Below, in pieces: positions 34,120 through 44,800 of a stretch of 64,000 bases of DNA. Within the stretch, counting starts at the first letter, position 1. Each line of letters starts with the position of its first letter. Position numbers and translations under genes: made by a program. Under the pieces are notes generated by a model, which worked only from the letters and a program-made list of their open reading frames with translations, ran no database searches and had not been told where the DNA came from. The DNA comes from Echria macrotheca (taxonomy: Eukaryota > Ascomycota > Sordariomycetes > Sordariales > Schizotheciaceae), in the NCBI GenBank assembly GCA_030411725.1, contig MU839858.1:1-64000 (forward strand), in the 5' to 3' direction.

Positions 34120-35214
34120 TTGAACACGGACAGGGCCAACCATGAACTGCATTCTCACCCTGTTGGTGATGGCCTCCTTGGGGAACGGCTTCAGCTTATC
34201 CGACTTCTTGTTCATGCAGTGGATGATGGCCCCCTCCCGATGCTGTTGTTAGTGGAAGCGGTCCTCGAAAACCCCAGTTTCGTGGTGATGCATATGGTCT
34301 GCGAAAGATACGCCGAGACTCCCTTCGACTAGACCGGGGCGTTCGACGTCCACCTCTTGATGTTGTTGTACAACAGTTCATATCATCCTTATTGTTGCAC
34401 TCGTCGCAGACGATGACCCTCTTCTCGGCCAACTCCATCATGGTCTCCGAGTCCGGCCACCTGGAGCTCTCCCCTACAAGATCGGTGACGGTCTACTTGG
34501 CCCTAGAACGGAGTATTCTGCTAGTGTTCAAGGCCAAGGCACTCTTGCTCTCCTCGCCGGTGGGTCCCCAGAAGATTATCACCGAGGAGTCCTCCACGGG
34601 TCCGTCAGGGCGTTACCGATCCTCCACAGGAAGTCGAGTTTCTGATCGTCCCTTAGCGGCAGCAGTATGTTTTTTCAGCATCTCGCTCTCGAGGCCGGGC
34701 ATCCTTCTTATCGGACACTCGAACGAAAATGGCATGATGATCGATGACGTGACCAACACGTACATCCTCCTGTGCTCCTCGCCTCTGAGATTGTCTATGA
34801 CTATTTCGTGCTGTCTGTACTCGACTATCGGGTCCTCGTTGGTTTGGACGTCGAATCTGAGCCCGTGCGTGCCGATGCACACACTTTTCTTGATGGACCT
34901 TAACGGGAGTGCGACCCTAGGTAGTCAGCAGTGGCTAAAACCCTCCTTAGAGCTGCTACGTAGTTGACCGGGGCGTTGATGCCCGCGATGTCCGAGAGCT
35001 CCTGGGATGCGGTCGGCGATTCCATCTGCCACTACGAGGCTATGTTTCTGCAGTACGCGTAGTACGTGATGCCCCTAACTACCACCAACCTGCGCTCCAC
35101 CGCCCACATGATGTCCTTGTCCTGTTCCGACAGCGCATTGAACGCCGGACCCATGCAGGGGAAGTAGTCGAAGAACCAGAGGTTACCACCATGACTATTA
35201 ACACGGCTAGCCAC
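34120..35214 (-). pseudogene. SF3-helicase-like pseudogene (D5-type primase-helicase resemblance)
   Basis: The minus strand holds an ATPase core: VIIFWGPTGEESKSALALN near 34590-34535 at the Walker A position (one residue longer than GxxxxGKS), and RVIVCDECNNKDD near 34420-34382 at Walker B (hydrophobic stretch then DE). Further on, KKSDKLKPFPKEAITNRV near 34210-34155 resembles the basic motif C to arginine-finger region of SF3 helicases. Upstream text (WFFDYFPCMGPAFNAL near 35180; FDVQTNEDPIVEYRQHEIV near 34860-34805) would be the region before the ATPase. Frameshifts and TAGs at 35032-35034, 34493-34495 and 34329-34331 interrupt it. SF3 helicases are almost exclusively viral or plasmid replication proteins. 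Assignment by motif order only. Confidence 0.5.
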
Positions 35215-35538
35215 ATCATCGGCCTGTGCTGCTTCTGCTCATTGTCTTCTTAGACCACAGTGGCATCGTCATCCCCGTCTCGGCCCATCCTGCCTGTAGT
35301 GGTACTCTCATGACGGGGGTAGTCTCGTCCGTCGACCCAGTCGCTGTCGTCAACACGTTCACCATGATCTTGATAGTGACGACCATCCATCAGATGACGG
35401 GTGATGAGAACGCATACCCATCAGGAAGCCGACCACATCCGTGATCACCACAACCGACCAGATCTTGATTATCACCAGGACCACTAGACCGTCGCCGGGG
35501 CTGGCGGAGGGGCAGCAGCCGAAGATCAACCCCAGGAC

Positions 35539-36060
35539 ATGGAAGAGTCAGACATATTCGCGATAGTCATTAGGTCGGGTGGTGGTTTCAGGGAGTTTAT
35601 GCCCTAGTACATTTTGAGTTTCGACTACGAGTCCGTGAACTTCGGGTCAATACCCAGTTATGATGTACCAAGCCGCCAAGCTGTTCGGCGATGCTAAGGC
35701 CATATGGACCGCCATTGATATGGAGAACGACCAGATAGCCGTGATTATGATGAACCGGGTCAAGATCAAGGGCTTCGAAAATCTGATGTGGGTGCGCATT
35801 CGCACGAAGATAGCCATAGCCGGCTACATAGCTAAATTCAGCTAGAACCCGACTCTGGCGGATAATCTTATGAGTTGTTGGGTAGGACCATCATCGTGAC
35901 GTTACCTGACGAGGTCATAATGCGGTTGGAGTCCCTCACATACAACATCGGCACCAACAATAGCTCGTCGGGTAGAAGCATGGTCGGCATGTCGTTGATG
36001 ATGGCCAGGGGCCTGAGATCAATAGGACACTGGATGGTAGGACTTCCCGATTCCGGGGAC
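35539..36060 (+). pseudogene. NADAR (YbiA-like) domain, copy 1, broken
   Basis: Plus-strand text follows the NADAR domain nearly end to end: an N-terminal part (MEESDIFAIVIRSGGGFREF) starting at the ATG at 35539; MMYQAAKLFGDAKAIW from 35660, the core helix of the family (canonical EQFMMYQKAKLFGD); VKIKGFENLMWVRIRTKIA; GYIAKFS then TAG (35843-35845) then NPTLADNLM, where the family has FSQN or FTQN; and LTYNIGTNNSSSGRSM followed by GMSLMMARG, matching the family's C-terminal W-G-LG-ALM-R segment. NADAR proteins are N-glycosidases acting on ADP-ribose-type or riboflavin-pathway metabolites; they occur in bacteria, fungi, phages and giant viruses. Two frameshifts plus TAGs at 35605-35607 and 35843-35845 make it inactive under the standard code. 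Confidence 0.6.
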
Positions 36061-36089
36061 CCAGTATCATCGCTGCCGACGGGAAGTGG

Positions 36090-36716
36090 GAGATCAGCTT
36101 CTAGATCACCGTCTACCCCAGATCACAGATGATGACGTTGGACTTCTCTCGGTCACCGTCATGCCCGTGATCGGATATCTTCTCAACCTGATGTTGATCA
36201 AAACATCACGACTACGATATGTGACCGTCACGGGAAAGAGGTTTTCAACTGCATCCGATACGACACTTTCGACAGGAACATCACAATCATCATCAAGGTC
36301 ATGTCCAACCCAGTCGATCCCCAACAACCCCAACGAGTCGGTCTTTTCCATGGCCGTGGGTGTCCGCATTGGGCGTGATAATGCGACTCCGTCCGTATGG
36401 ATCATGATGATAATACCGTGATCATTTCGGACTCCGACCCGGTGACCGATATGATGAGTTCCCGGTACGAGGGAGGGTTCATCATCGACAACACGATATT
36501 CAACGGCGTAGTGCACTTCATGATCTTCATCAAGGCGGTAATATTCGGTGACAACGATATCAGCGGGATACTGAAGAACTCGGTGGGTCTGTGCAGTAGT
36601 GAGTACTACAATATGGGCAGGACCGTAAGCAGGTTCGACAGGACCGTCTGGCACGAGAAGTCCATGACAGCAGCCACCATCACCAACATGTGCAAGTTCA
36701 CGCAGAGTACCTAGGT
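36090..36716 (+). pseudogene. NADAR (YbiA-like) domain, copy 2, truncated
   Basis: A second NADAR-like domain follows copy 1. From 36397 the frame reads DSDPVTDMMSSRYEGGFIID, NTIFNGVVHFMIFIKAVIFG, ILKNSVGLCSSEYYNMGRTV and SRFDRTVWHEKSM, ending MCKFTQST before a TAG at 36713-36715. This covers the substrate-pocket half of the domain, including the FGD and GRxVxxFDxxVW patterns. The C-terminal segment present in copy 1 is missing because host-like DNA (TACCTAGGTATC) begins here. The text between the copies (36090-36390) is in changing frames with a TAG at 36102-36104. The two copies are divergent paralogs, not a recent duplication. Confidence 0.55.
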
Positions 36717-39380
36717 ATCTCAGGGAAGTTACAATCTTAAGGGAGAAGGCCGGGGGCTAGGTACTTGAGGTAGAGAATGGGCAGAAAATTTTGGGTGACT
36801 GTTACGTGCATGGGAATGTGTGGAGAGACAGAATACGCATGCTTGCGGTAGGCCCGATGGCGATTTGAGGGATGTCAAACTTTGCTGAGGAAGTAAAGTC
36901 TCGCGAATTGCGCATCATCCATAATTCTTGAAGACGATTCCTGACCCGGTAAGTAGGCAGGCTAAAAAAGACCTTCTAGGGCTGCGCGACAGCAGTATGT
37001 CGCATCACCGCTACTTCGTAGCTCAGGGAAGAATCAGGAAAAGCTCAAGACAAATTAGTTACAGCTTACTCCAGGTTAGGACTGCAGGAAAACAGTTTTC
37101 ATGAGGCGCCACTAAGCTCGATCCACAACGAGGCTGGCCCGGGCCGGGTTCGTGCCAATGGTACCGGTTAGTCTCTTACTAGTTTCCTCTGGGGTGGTGC
37201 TGGCACACGCCTTGTAAATCGCATGTTTATGCCAGGTAGATGTCGCCATCACACCCCTTCCTCCGGTGTTGCGTGGTCGCCACCAGCTCAATCATCATGC
37301 CGCAGTCACGAGGGAACAACTCATTCCAGGCTCGTTAGGAACCGAATACCTGAGCAGGGGAGGTTCGCAGACTGGCGGACCTCCTGATAACGTATTTATG
37401 GAAGTCCTCAGATCAATTACAAGCAGCAGGTAGGATGGTTAACCAATAACCGTTTGTCTGATAAAAAAAATATGGACAGGAGCTTCTATCTTAAGCTCAA
37501 TCGGGTACCCTGGCTGGTGAGCCGGTATCATTTTCTATTGTGAAGGTGTGTCGCTCGCTGTAGAGCTCCCTGGAAGGGTTACTCCTCTTTGTTGACCTGA
37601 CCAGCGAAGGTGTGGACCTTGCCGCAATACCGACGTGGCCGCGTACCGACCTTGCTTGGGTGTTACCGGATTGTCTCTTTCATTGGCTAGTGATAGATTT
37701 CCGAGGTTCTTCTTTCCAGGTGTTGTGAATCTCGGCTAGGAGCATTGGGCGATAACGTCCATAGACTCGGGGTTGGTATTGGCAGCGGGGTTTGGGGAAG
37801 GGCGTTTCATGATCCTCCCCGCCTCGTCGACAGACCAGCCCAAACTCTTTCATAGTCAGCTAGGAAGATAGATCTCTGTCAAAACTCTGCACTTGATAGA
37901 AGCACAGTGACAGATCCCATCATAGTCACTGAGGTAAACGCACTGCGGAGTCGAGGGGTTGCTGAATTTGAGCCTCAACCTTGCCCTCTACCAAGGCCAA
38001 CAACAGCAGCTTACCCTTTTCCCTTCCTGCCCTTTCCACGTCGGTTCTCACATGCTTCTCCGAATACACCTCCAATTTGCACTTGCCGCCATCCCAGGAA
38101 ATGCCTCTCTCCCATGCTGACGGCCATGAGCACATCATCTGACCGTTTCAACCTGGAAAAACGGACGATTCATGGCTTATCTTCAAAGTTCATTCGAGAA
38201 AAGTAGGGGGCTTCACTCTCTTAGCGAACACTGTTACGACAAGTCGCCCCAGGGCTATCACCAGCCAGAAAGACCTATCTTTAACCCTTAATACGAACTT
38301 AATCTCCGATAATGTTCTTGCCCTGAGAAGACAGCGTACTCACCCCGTGGGTTAAGGGGTGTCCGAAAGCGAGGGAATACTTGGCGACGACAACCTAGGT
38401 AGGAATCCTGCGGCCTCAACCTATTACGGTCGTGCATGCAAAAATGAACGGCACGTATGGCACAGCCCCCGCGAAGGGCGTGCCATAGTCGCTGTCGTGG
38501 AAGTAGAGCAAGATGGGTCACGCATTGCGCAGAAACAAGACTCAAGAACGTGAAGCTCTTGCCGGTGAGACAATCAGAAACGAGCAAGGCCGTGGGGATT
38601 TCAAGCTTGGCATGATATTGTGGTATGCAAGACGGGACACAGCAACCTCAAAAAAAGCCAGTCGCAAAGCAACGGGACTACGGCCGACGAGGAATCATCC
38701 ATGCAGTATCCGTAGGAATGCGGCGTCTCATTTTCGATCGTCATTGATCAAGCACTGGTGGAAACGTTGTTGCGGTATATGTGAAGGCGAGCGGTGAGGG
38801 GCAGTTTGGGGGAAATGCCAGGTGGAGGTCTGGAGGGGGAAGGGACGCAGGCGAGTGCACGCCTCTCCACAAGGTCAGACATCGACGCAGGATAGCAGGT
38901 CCGCACGGATCACAGGGGCCGGTGGTTTAGCCACTGCTGATGGCTCTTTTCTTTCTCTCCAGCAAAACAAGCCTCCTTGCCATCAACTACTTCGTACGAG
39001 GGCAAGGTTTCCATAGAGGAAAACCTCAGGTCACTACATTTCCTTCCTCGCCACCACTGCCTGCGTTCTTTGCAGTGCACAAAATGCTTTGGCGGGCGAA
39101 GAACTGGCCGGGGCCTGCCCCGCACCATGCCGCGAAGTGGGGACCTACCCCGCATCATCCTCCGCAGACAGACCCCAACTCCCCATTCCCCAACTCGAAG
39201 TACCCCACCGACCCTGCCCCCCAGAGTGGGGGCGGGACTCCGATTTTCGGAGTCACGTCAAACACGCTCTGACCCCCACGCCACCGCCCTTCGGGACAGG
39301 TTCCGCAGCGCGGTGACAGGTAGGTGACGAGAACAAACGAAAACACAAGCCCCAAGCAACATAGCGCAATTTCGCGCAAA
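36717..39380. other. Intergenic after the virus-like block, no confident gene
   Basis: Starts abruptly with CTAGGTATCTC and contains another CTAGGTACTTG near 36757. Sequence texture returns to host-like. Frames at about 37907-38206 and 38940-39330 are low-complexity (Pro/Ser-rich) without family signatures on either strand; I do not call them. Confidence 0.4.
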
Positions 39381-39385
39381 CCTCG

Positions 39386-39812
39386 TCCAAAAGGATGGGC
39401 TTGCTTGAAGATTCCACAACGAACAGAGACCGCAAGGCGCAAATGCACCGGTCCACCCTGGGTTCCAAGGGGATCCCCGGTGTCTCTCCACCACACCGCC
39501 AAACGACTTCATTCAAGAGAACTCCCAAGGGGGTCCTGGTGTCTCCATATCACGCCGCCAGACATGCAGTTTTCGCCACGTCCAAAAGGACGGGACTTGT
39601 CACCAGCACATGTACGACAACCCTCCAGCCCTCCAAAAGGAGGAACCAAAGGAAGCGACAACCCAAAATCTCATTCCAAAGGGAAATTGATCCCGGGATG
39701 AAATGTGCACGATGATCGACATCAGCCGCCCCAAAAGGAGCCAAGACTTGCCGGTCCATTTGGACCCAACCAAGTGTTCCCACGGCGATCCGGACACCTG
39801 CCTCCAAAAGGA
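39386..39812 (+). repeat. Degenerate minisatellite carrying the palindrome TCCAAAAGGA
   Basis: The 10-bp palindrome TCCAAAAGGA, or a close variant, recurs at about 39386, 39463, 39523, 39581, 39632, 39675, 39730 and 39803, spaced 43-77 bp. Adjacent units share further sequence, for example GGTGTCTCCACCACACCGCC at about 39479 and GGTGTCTCCATATCACGCCG at about 39538. This is a decayed tandem array of roughly 60-bp units. Open frames across it are by-products of the repeat. Confidence 0.6.
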
Positions 39813-40359
39813 GACAACGACGCCCGAGTTCGACCTGACTGACTGCTACCATGCATGGGCTGGGTTGCGATGCTGTATTTATCTTGAGGCGATGCGTTCT
39901 CTGCCCTCGTCCCATTGGATTCAACACATCGCCGTTGCTCTCAACAAAATGCAAGAACTCGCAGCTTCTCTTGCTTTGCGGCATCTTGTTCCGCGGCCCA
40001 GGCCGCTCTCTCTCTGTGAGTTCTCGGCTTTCCCGTGAGTTCTCAGCCGTGGGAACTGAGATTTGACACAGAAAGTGAGCTATCAGTCGATGGTGTTGGC
40101 CACCTCAGCGTGCGTGGCAGCTGGTGGCGGGCTCAGGGACAAAGAAATGGCTGGGACGAACAGCGCTGAGCACCAGGCAGCAATGCAGTTTCCGATGCCT
40201 GTATTTTGGCTTTGACGGCGACAGAGGAGCTGTCTCGCTCCGACAGTTCCAGATTTTCATTTCAACTGGCAACCTGGCAGCTTTCGACCGCATCTCGCCC
40301 GCTCCCGCCAAACCGCATGTTCTCTCCCTTCCGCAAGTGGCAAAGATAGATTCGTCGAC

Positions 40360-41827
40360 ATGTGTTTCAACAACTCAGCTCAGGTAAAGCTGGATCCCTG
40401 GCCTCCTATAGAGCAACGTATTGGTTGCAGTGCTGACCATGTACACGACGGCAGGTCGTCTGCGGCACGCCCTTGTCTTACTACCGCGAGAATCCCAAAC
40501 GCGCTATCCGCTACTGCGTCCGCACGCTGGCAACGGTCGTCTTTGAGCTCGTCAAGCAGAACAAGGGTCCCCATTCGGTCTCGAGCGCCGAATTCACGAA
40601 CCGGTTTCTGCCCGACCTACGGGTCCGGTGTCGCATGGCCCATGGTGCCGACTTCGCCGCCGTCGTCCAGGCCTCGTTCGAGAAGCTCGTCGACCACTAC
40701 GCAAGAAAGTGGTTGGTTCAGAACCGTGTCTGCGTAGTGGAGGATTATGGCAGCGTCTCTTGGAACCAGAGCATCACGTCTCTTTTCGACACAGTCGATG
40801 ATGTTGAGGCGTGGCTCAGGAGCCTCGGGAAAGAGGATTGGTGGGTGCGTGAGAATGCCGGTCCGTCTGCCCCAACAAAAATCTGTGCATGGAAGATTGA
40901 CACGCCGAACGCTGCTGATACATGACCGTAACACAGATCCAGGGGGCTCGGGGCGAGCGATCGCCAAGGCGGATGATGATTTCGTGGCCGGCTTCAACTT
41001 GCTCAGCGTAGTCCGCAACGAGGCACATGCTCAGCCTGAGAGCGCTGCAAAATCTCGGTGAGGCTCCTGTGGCTTGCAGCCAGTTTCTTGACGAGTCTAA
41101 CACTGGTGGTCCACAAGACTGAACTTGCAATCCCAGATCCCACCTGTCCCCTCGCCCGACCGTTCTCAGCGACGTCGACGTCCTCAGCTTCAACCCTTGG
41201 GCCAGCAACGACGCCAGCGACACGGACGCCCCTCCCAAACCCGTAGTGTTCAGGCCGGATCCCCCCAACGACAACAAGTCAGACACTCCAGGTTTGCCCC
41301 ACCCCAAAATCTCGGCCCTGGCCGTAGAGTCTCTCCCACAGCCGGCGCAGGCCTTTCCACCCTCCCGGGGGCTGGCAGAGTCGAGACACCGTGACTCTCG
41401 GCCCGAGAGGGTGACACGGGTTCCAGCCCCCTTGATACTGCCATCCTCGGCATCCAACGTCGCACCTTTGTCTCCAACGACCCCCGTAACCAACAGTTCC
41501 AAAATTCTCAATGGTCTCGTCTTCTCGCCCAGTCGAGACCGTGGCAGCCCGGACAACATGTCCGGCACCCCCAACGACTCCGATTGTCCTCCCTCCACGC
41601 CTCCCCGGCAGCAACGAAAACGAGGTAGTACACTTATCTCGCCCGCCAGTCCACAGGCGAAGCGCTTTTTGTATCTTCAAGAGCAGCAACTCGAACTGCG
41701 CCGGAAGTTGATGGTCACCGAGTTTGAAACCCGAGAGATGGTCTACTTTGCAGAGGGAAGCTCTGGGACGAGGCTGGACTCTACCGCGGTTATGAATGAT
41801 GACAATGAGCAGATAAGAGAATGGTAA
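40360..41827 (+). CDS. Hypothetical protein, likely paralog of the gene at 22.8 kb, 398 residues
   Basis: Four exons: 40360-40383 (MCFNNSAQ), 40455-40848, 40937-41057 and 41170-41827. Introns of 71, 88 and 112 bp have GTAAAG, GTGAGA and GTGAGG donors and CAG acceptors; phases 0, 1 and 2 all match and give continuous text (WWVHPGGSGRAIAKADDD; AAKSRDVDVLSFNPWASND). The N-terminal domain (about 1-165) is compact with several Trp and Cys; a Ser/Pro-rich linker of about 130 residues follows; a charged helix (LYLQEQQLELRRKLMVTEF) lies near the C-terminus. No family recognised. The 8-codon first exon beginning MC with NN, and VC opening exon 2, mirror the gene at 21533-22824. Confidence 0.65.
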
Positions 41828-44800
41828 CGGTCACATTTTAGTTCTTGGGGATCAACAGGTAGGGAAATAGACAAAAAATACTTTTCTTTGCGATCGAGAC
41901 TAGGCGATTCCAGTCCTTACATGGTGCAGCATGCTTCCCTCGCGGCCGAAATCCCCACTTCCTTTATCCTTGCCCTCATAATGCCTGTTTTCTTCAGCCT
42001 TATGGGTGGTTGTGATTTGAGTCTTTTACAGGGTCTCGTGATCTGTACCTGCCTAGGCAAGTCTTTCGCAGGGTTGCCCGACTTGTAGGTAGGGATTGTT
42101 TCGGGCGTATGCCAGTTGACTACCAACACCAAAACGTGCCCCGACGTCACATCCCCTCGAGACTTTTGCAGCAGTTCATCCAAAAACTCGTCGGATACAT
42201 TCTTACCGGGGAACGCGAGTGGGTCGAGTCCTTGGTTCCGGAATGGAATATTCCTCCGGCCCTTATCCTGAAAAGAGGAAAGAAAAGGTTGAGACGACGA
42301 ATTCGAGGTTGAAAGGCTACGTACGCCAGACTTCGCCCGCTGCAGCGACTCGTTATTCCAGATTTGGTCGGCGAGCTCAAGTGCCATGGCACCAGAAAAT
42401 TGCTACTTCGGCGACATGTGTCTGGCCACCGCCGAGGGAGCGCTGCTGCAAGTCGCTGATTTCGGCGAATGTTTGCCTCGCCCTGACTGCTGCATCCCGG
42501 TTCAGAATAATGCTCAAGGACCTGGAATTAGACAATTTCCAGCATTTTGGAGACATGATCATGATCATTGACATTGAAAGAGTAAATGAGCGGCTCTGTC
42601 GGAATGTCAAATTGCGTCAGGCGTCAATTACGCTGTGGATGCTCTGGCAGCTCGCTATGGAGATCACCAGCACTGTTTCTGGGAGAACGGAATGGTATCA
42701 ATGAACAGTTAGTCGACATCTCGTTCGCATCAAATAAACCCCAGCGCCCAACGTGTGTTCCTCAACATGCCGGAGATTCCCATATGACTCCCAGGCCCTC
42801 AGGGTGCGTCTATTTCACAGCCCCGGAGGTATAATCCACTGATCTCCATTAGTCGCCCGGATGGCGGAGCACATGATTGCCATCCACTTCCCAAATTGGT
42901 TGGCCATTGTAGAACTGCCGGAACCGAGACGTCAGCCCGCCGACTGCTACGTGTCTAGCGAAGCCCTTGCAGTCGCCTGAAGCCCTGGACCAGCAACATG
43001 TAAGTTGCAAGCTGCATAACGCAGACCGCAGCGTTGGAGCGCTGAACCGTTGTGGAAGCACCCAGCACAGACGTGGCAGCTTCATTTACAATACTCTCAA
43101 CCGCTTTGGCGCGAACTGGAGAAGACGAGTCTCGCTGTTGAAACAGAAGACGTATTGCCACGGTGTTGGCAGCGACATTTATCAGCGCAACCGCGCCAAT
43201 CGGGAGTTGCCAGCGATGCCAAGGTTAAACATGAGTTTCTCGAGTTCTGACTGACCTGGGGGGCTCTTGTGACAACTGCTTCTGGCAGCTGGATGACACT
43301 TCCAGATATGTCTCACTCTTGCCATCCTCTTGGGGCGAGAAGGTTTCATTTCCCCTTTCCAATTGCGAGAACCGTTCTCGTGTTCCCAAATCTCACGGAA
43401 TGGGTCACATCCACATCTTCCGGGAAGACCAGCGGTCTTGGTATGCGACGTTTGCGTTACTCCCAGATATCACACCGCAAGGACAACGTTGGATACTTGG
43501 AGTGGGATCATAATTCGCAGTCCGCCTCGCTCTCTCTGCAGGCGCCGTGTTCTTTGGTTTGGTGGCACCGTGTTAGCGCTCAAGTGCAAGTTGTCATCGG
43601 CATCCCGGTGAAAAGCCGTGTTGATATCGCCGTACGTTCGCCCATGGCAGCCAATGTTGGTTTGAACTTGTACCTATGTTACAAATCGGACCCCACGCTT
43701 CGTCACGATGTGCCACATACCCTGTGTTGTAAACATAATTTGTGTGATGTTGACCCAGCAGCTGATCAACCGTGTCCACAACAGCGGTCTCGCAACTCAA
43801 AACAGGCAACAGCACGGAGCCCCCGGTCTGACAACGGAAGTTTACCTTACCTATATACGGCTAGAAGATTCGGATTGTGCTTTTTGCATTGGTCTCTGCC
43901 CGAGTCCATGGAGTCCGTGAGGCACCGACCTGGCTGGCTACAAAAGCGGACAAGCAGAGAAGGGTAGATGGACATCGCTGCCAAATTGAAATTGAACCAC
44001 CCGTACCTGAAATTTACGCTTCAGATAATGATCTGTTTCACTTACAAAATTGCGGAGAATTTGACTGGGCTGCTACGTTCCTCCTGCAATCTTCACCTAT
44101 GCTGAGCTTCCACGGAGGTGGGATGGAGATCGTTGAGAACCCTCCGAGGCCCGCTACAGTTACATGTAGCAGACCAAAGCGATGATAGCTACCACCCTCC
44201 ACCCTCAGTCCACACTATGAGGCATCACTGGGGATGTTTATCCGCAGTTGTATGTGTCTCTCTACCGGAACCCGCGGAGGCCAGCGTGCGAGTTGTATCG
44301 GAGGTGAGCCTGAGCAGTTGCAAACGGCCCACTTCGGCCGGCACATCGCAGGTCACACAGGCCTCTCTTTAACACTCAAAACAAGCAGTTCTTCCCTGCC
44401 GTCGCTCGCACTGGGCATTTCAACACAACCGCCCCTGGAAATGCCAACCTGAATGATCACCATCCCACGCCAGTTAATGTGCCGTGTCCCCAGGCCCTGC
44501 CCGTAGCCCACTGACTTGCTTTTTACTGCATATCACAGCTCCAGCGCACTCCCATGCATCGGCTTCTCCCTCAGTGGGACGCGAGTGCGAAAGGTCTATC
44601 AAGGCGCATTACCTGTGCGTGGCGCTACCCGGGGAATGGATAGATCCAGTCCAGCACGGTCGCCGTCAGCTTGGCCGGCTTATAACTCGGTTCGGTGTAT
44701 GATTGCTGAGCTATATCCATACACATATGTGCTTGACGATGTTTCGGGTTGTCTTTTCTGTTTTACTCGGTTATGAGCTGTATTCTCATGTTACAGTGAC

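Noticed and set aside
38940..40040. Several overlapping plus- and minus-strand frames of 100-145 codons
   Set aside because: Open in several frames at once because of the GC-rich minisatellite; no motif.
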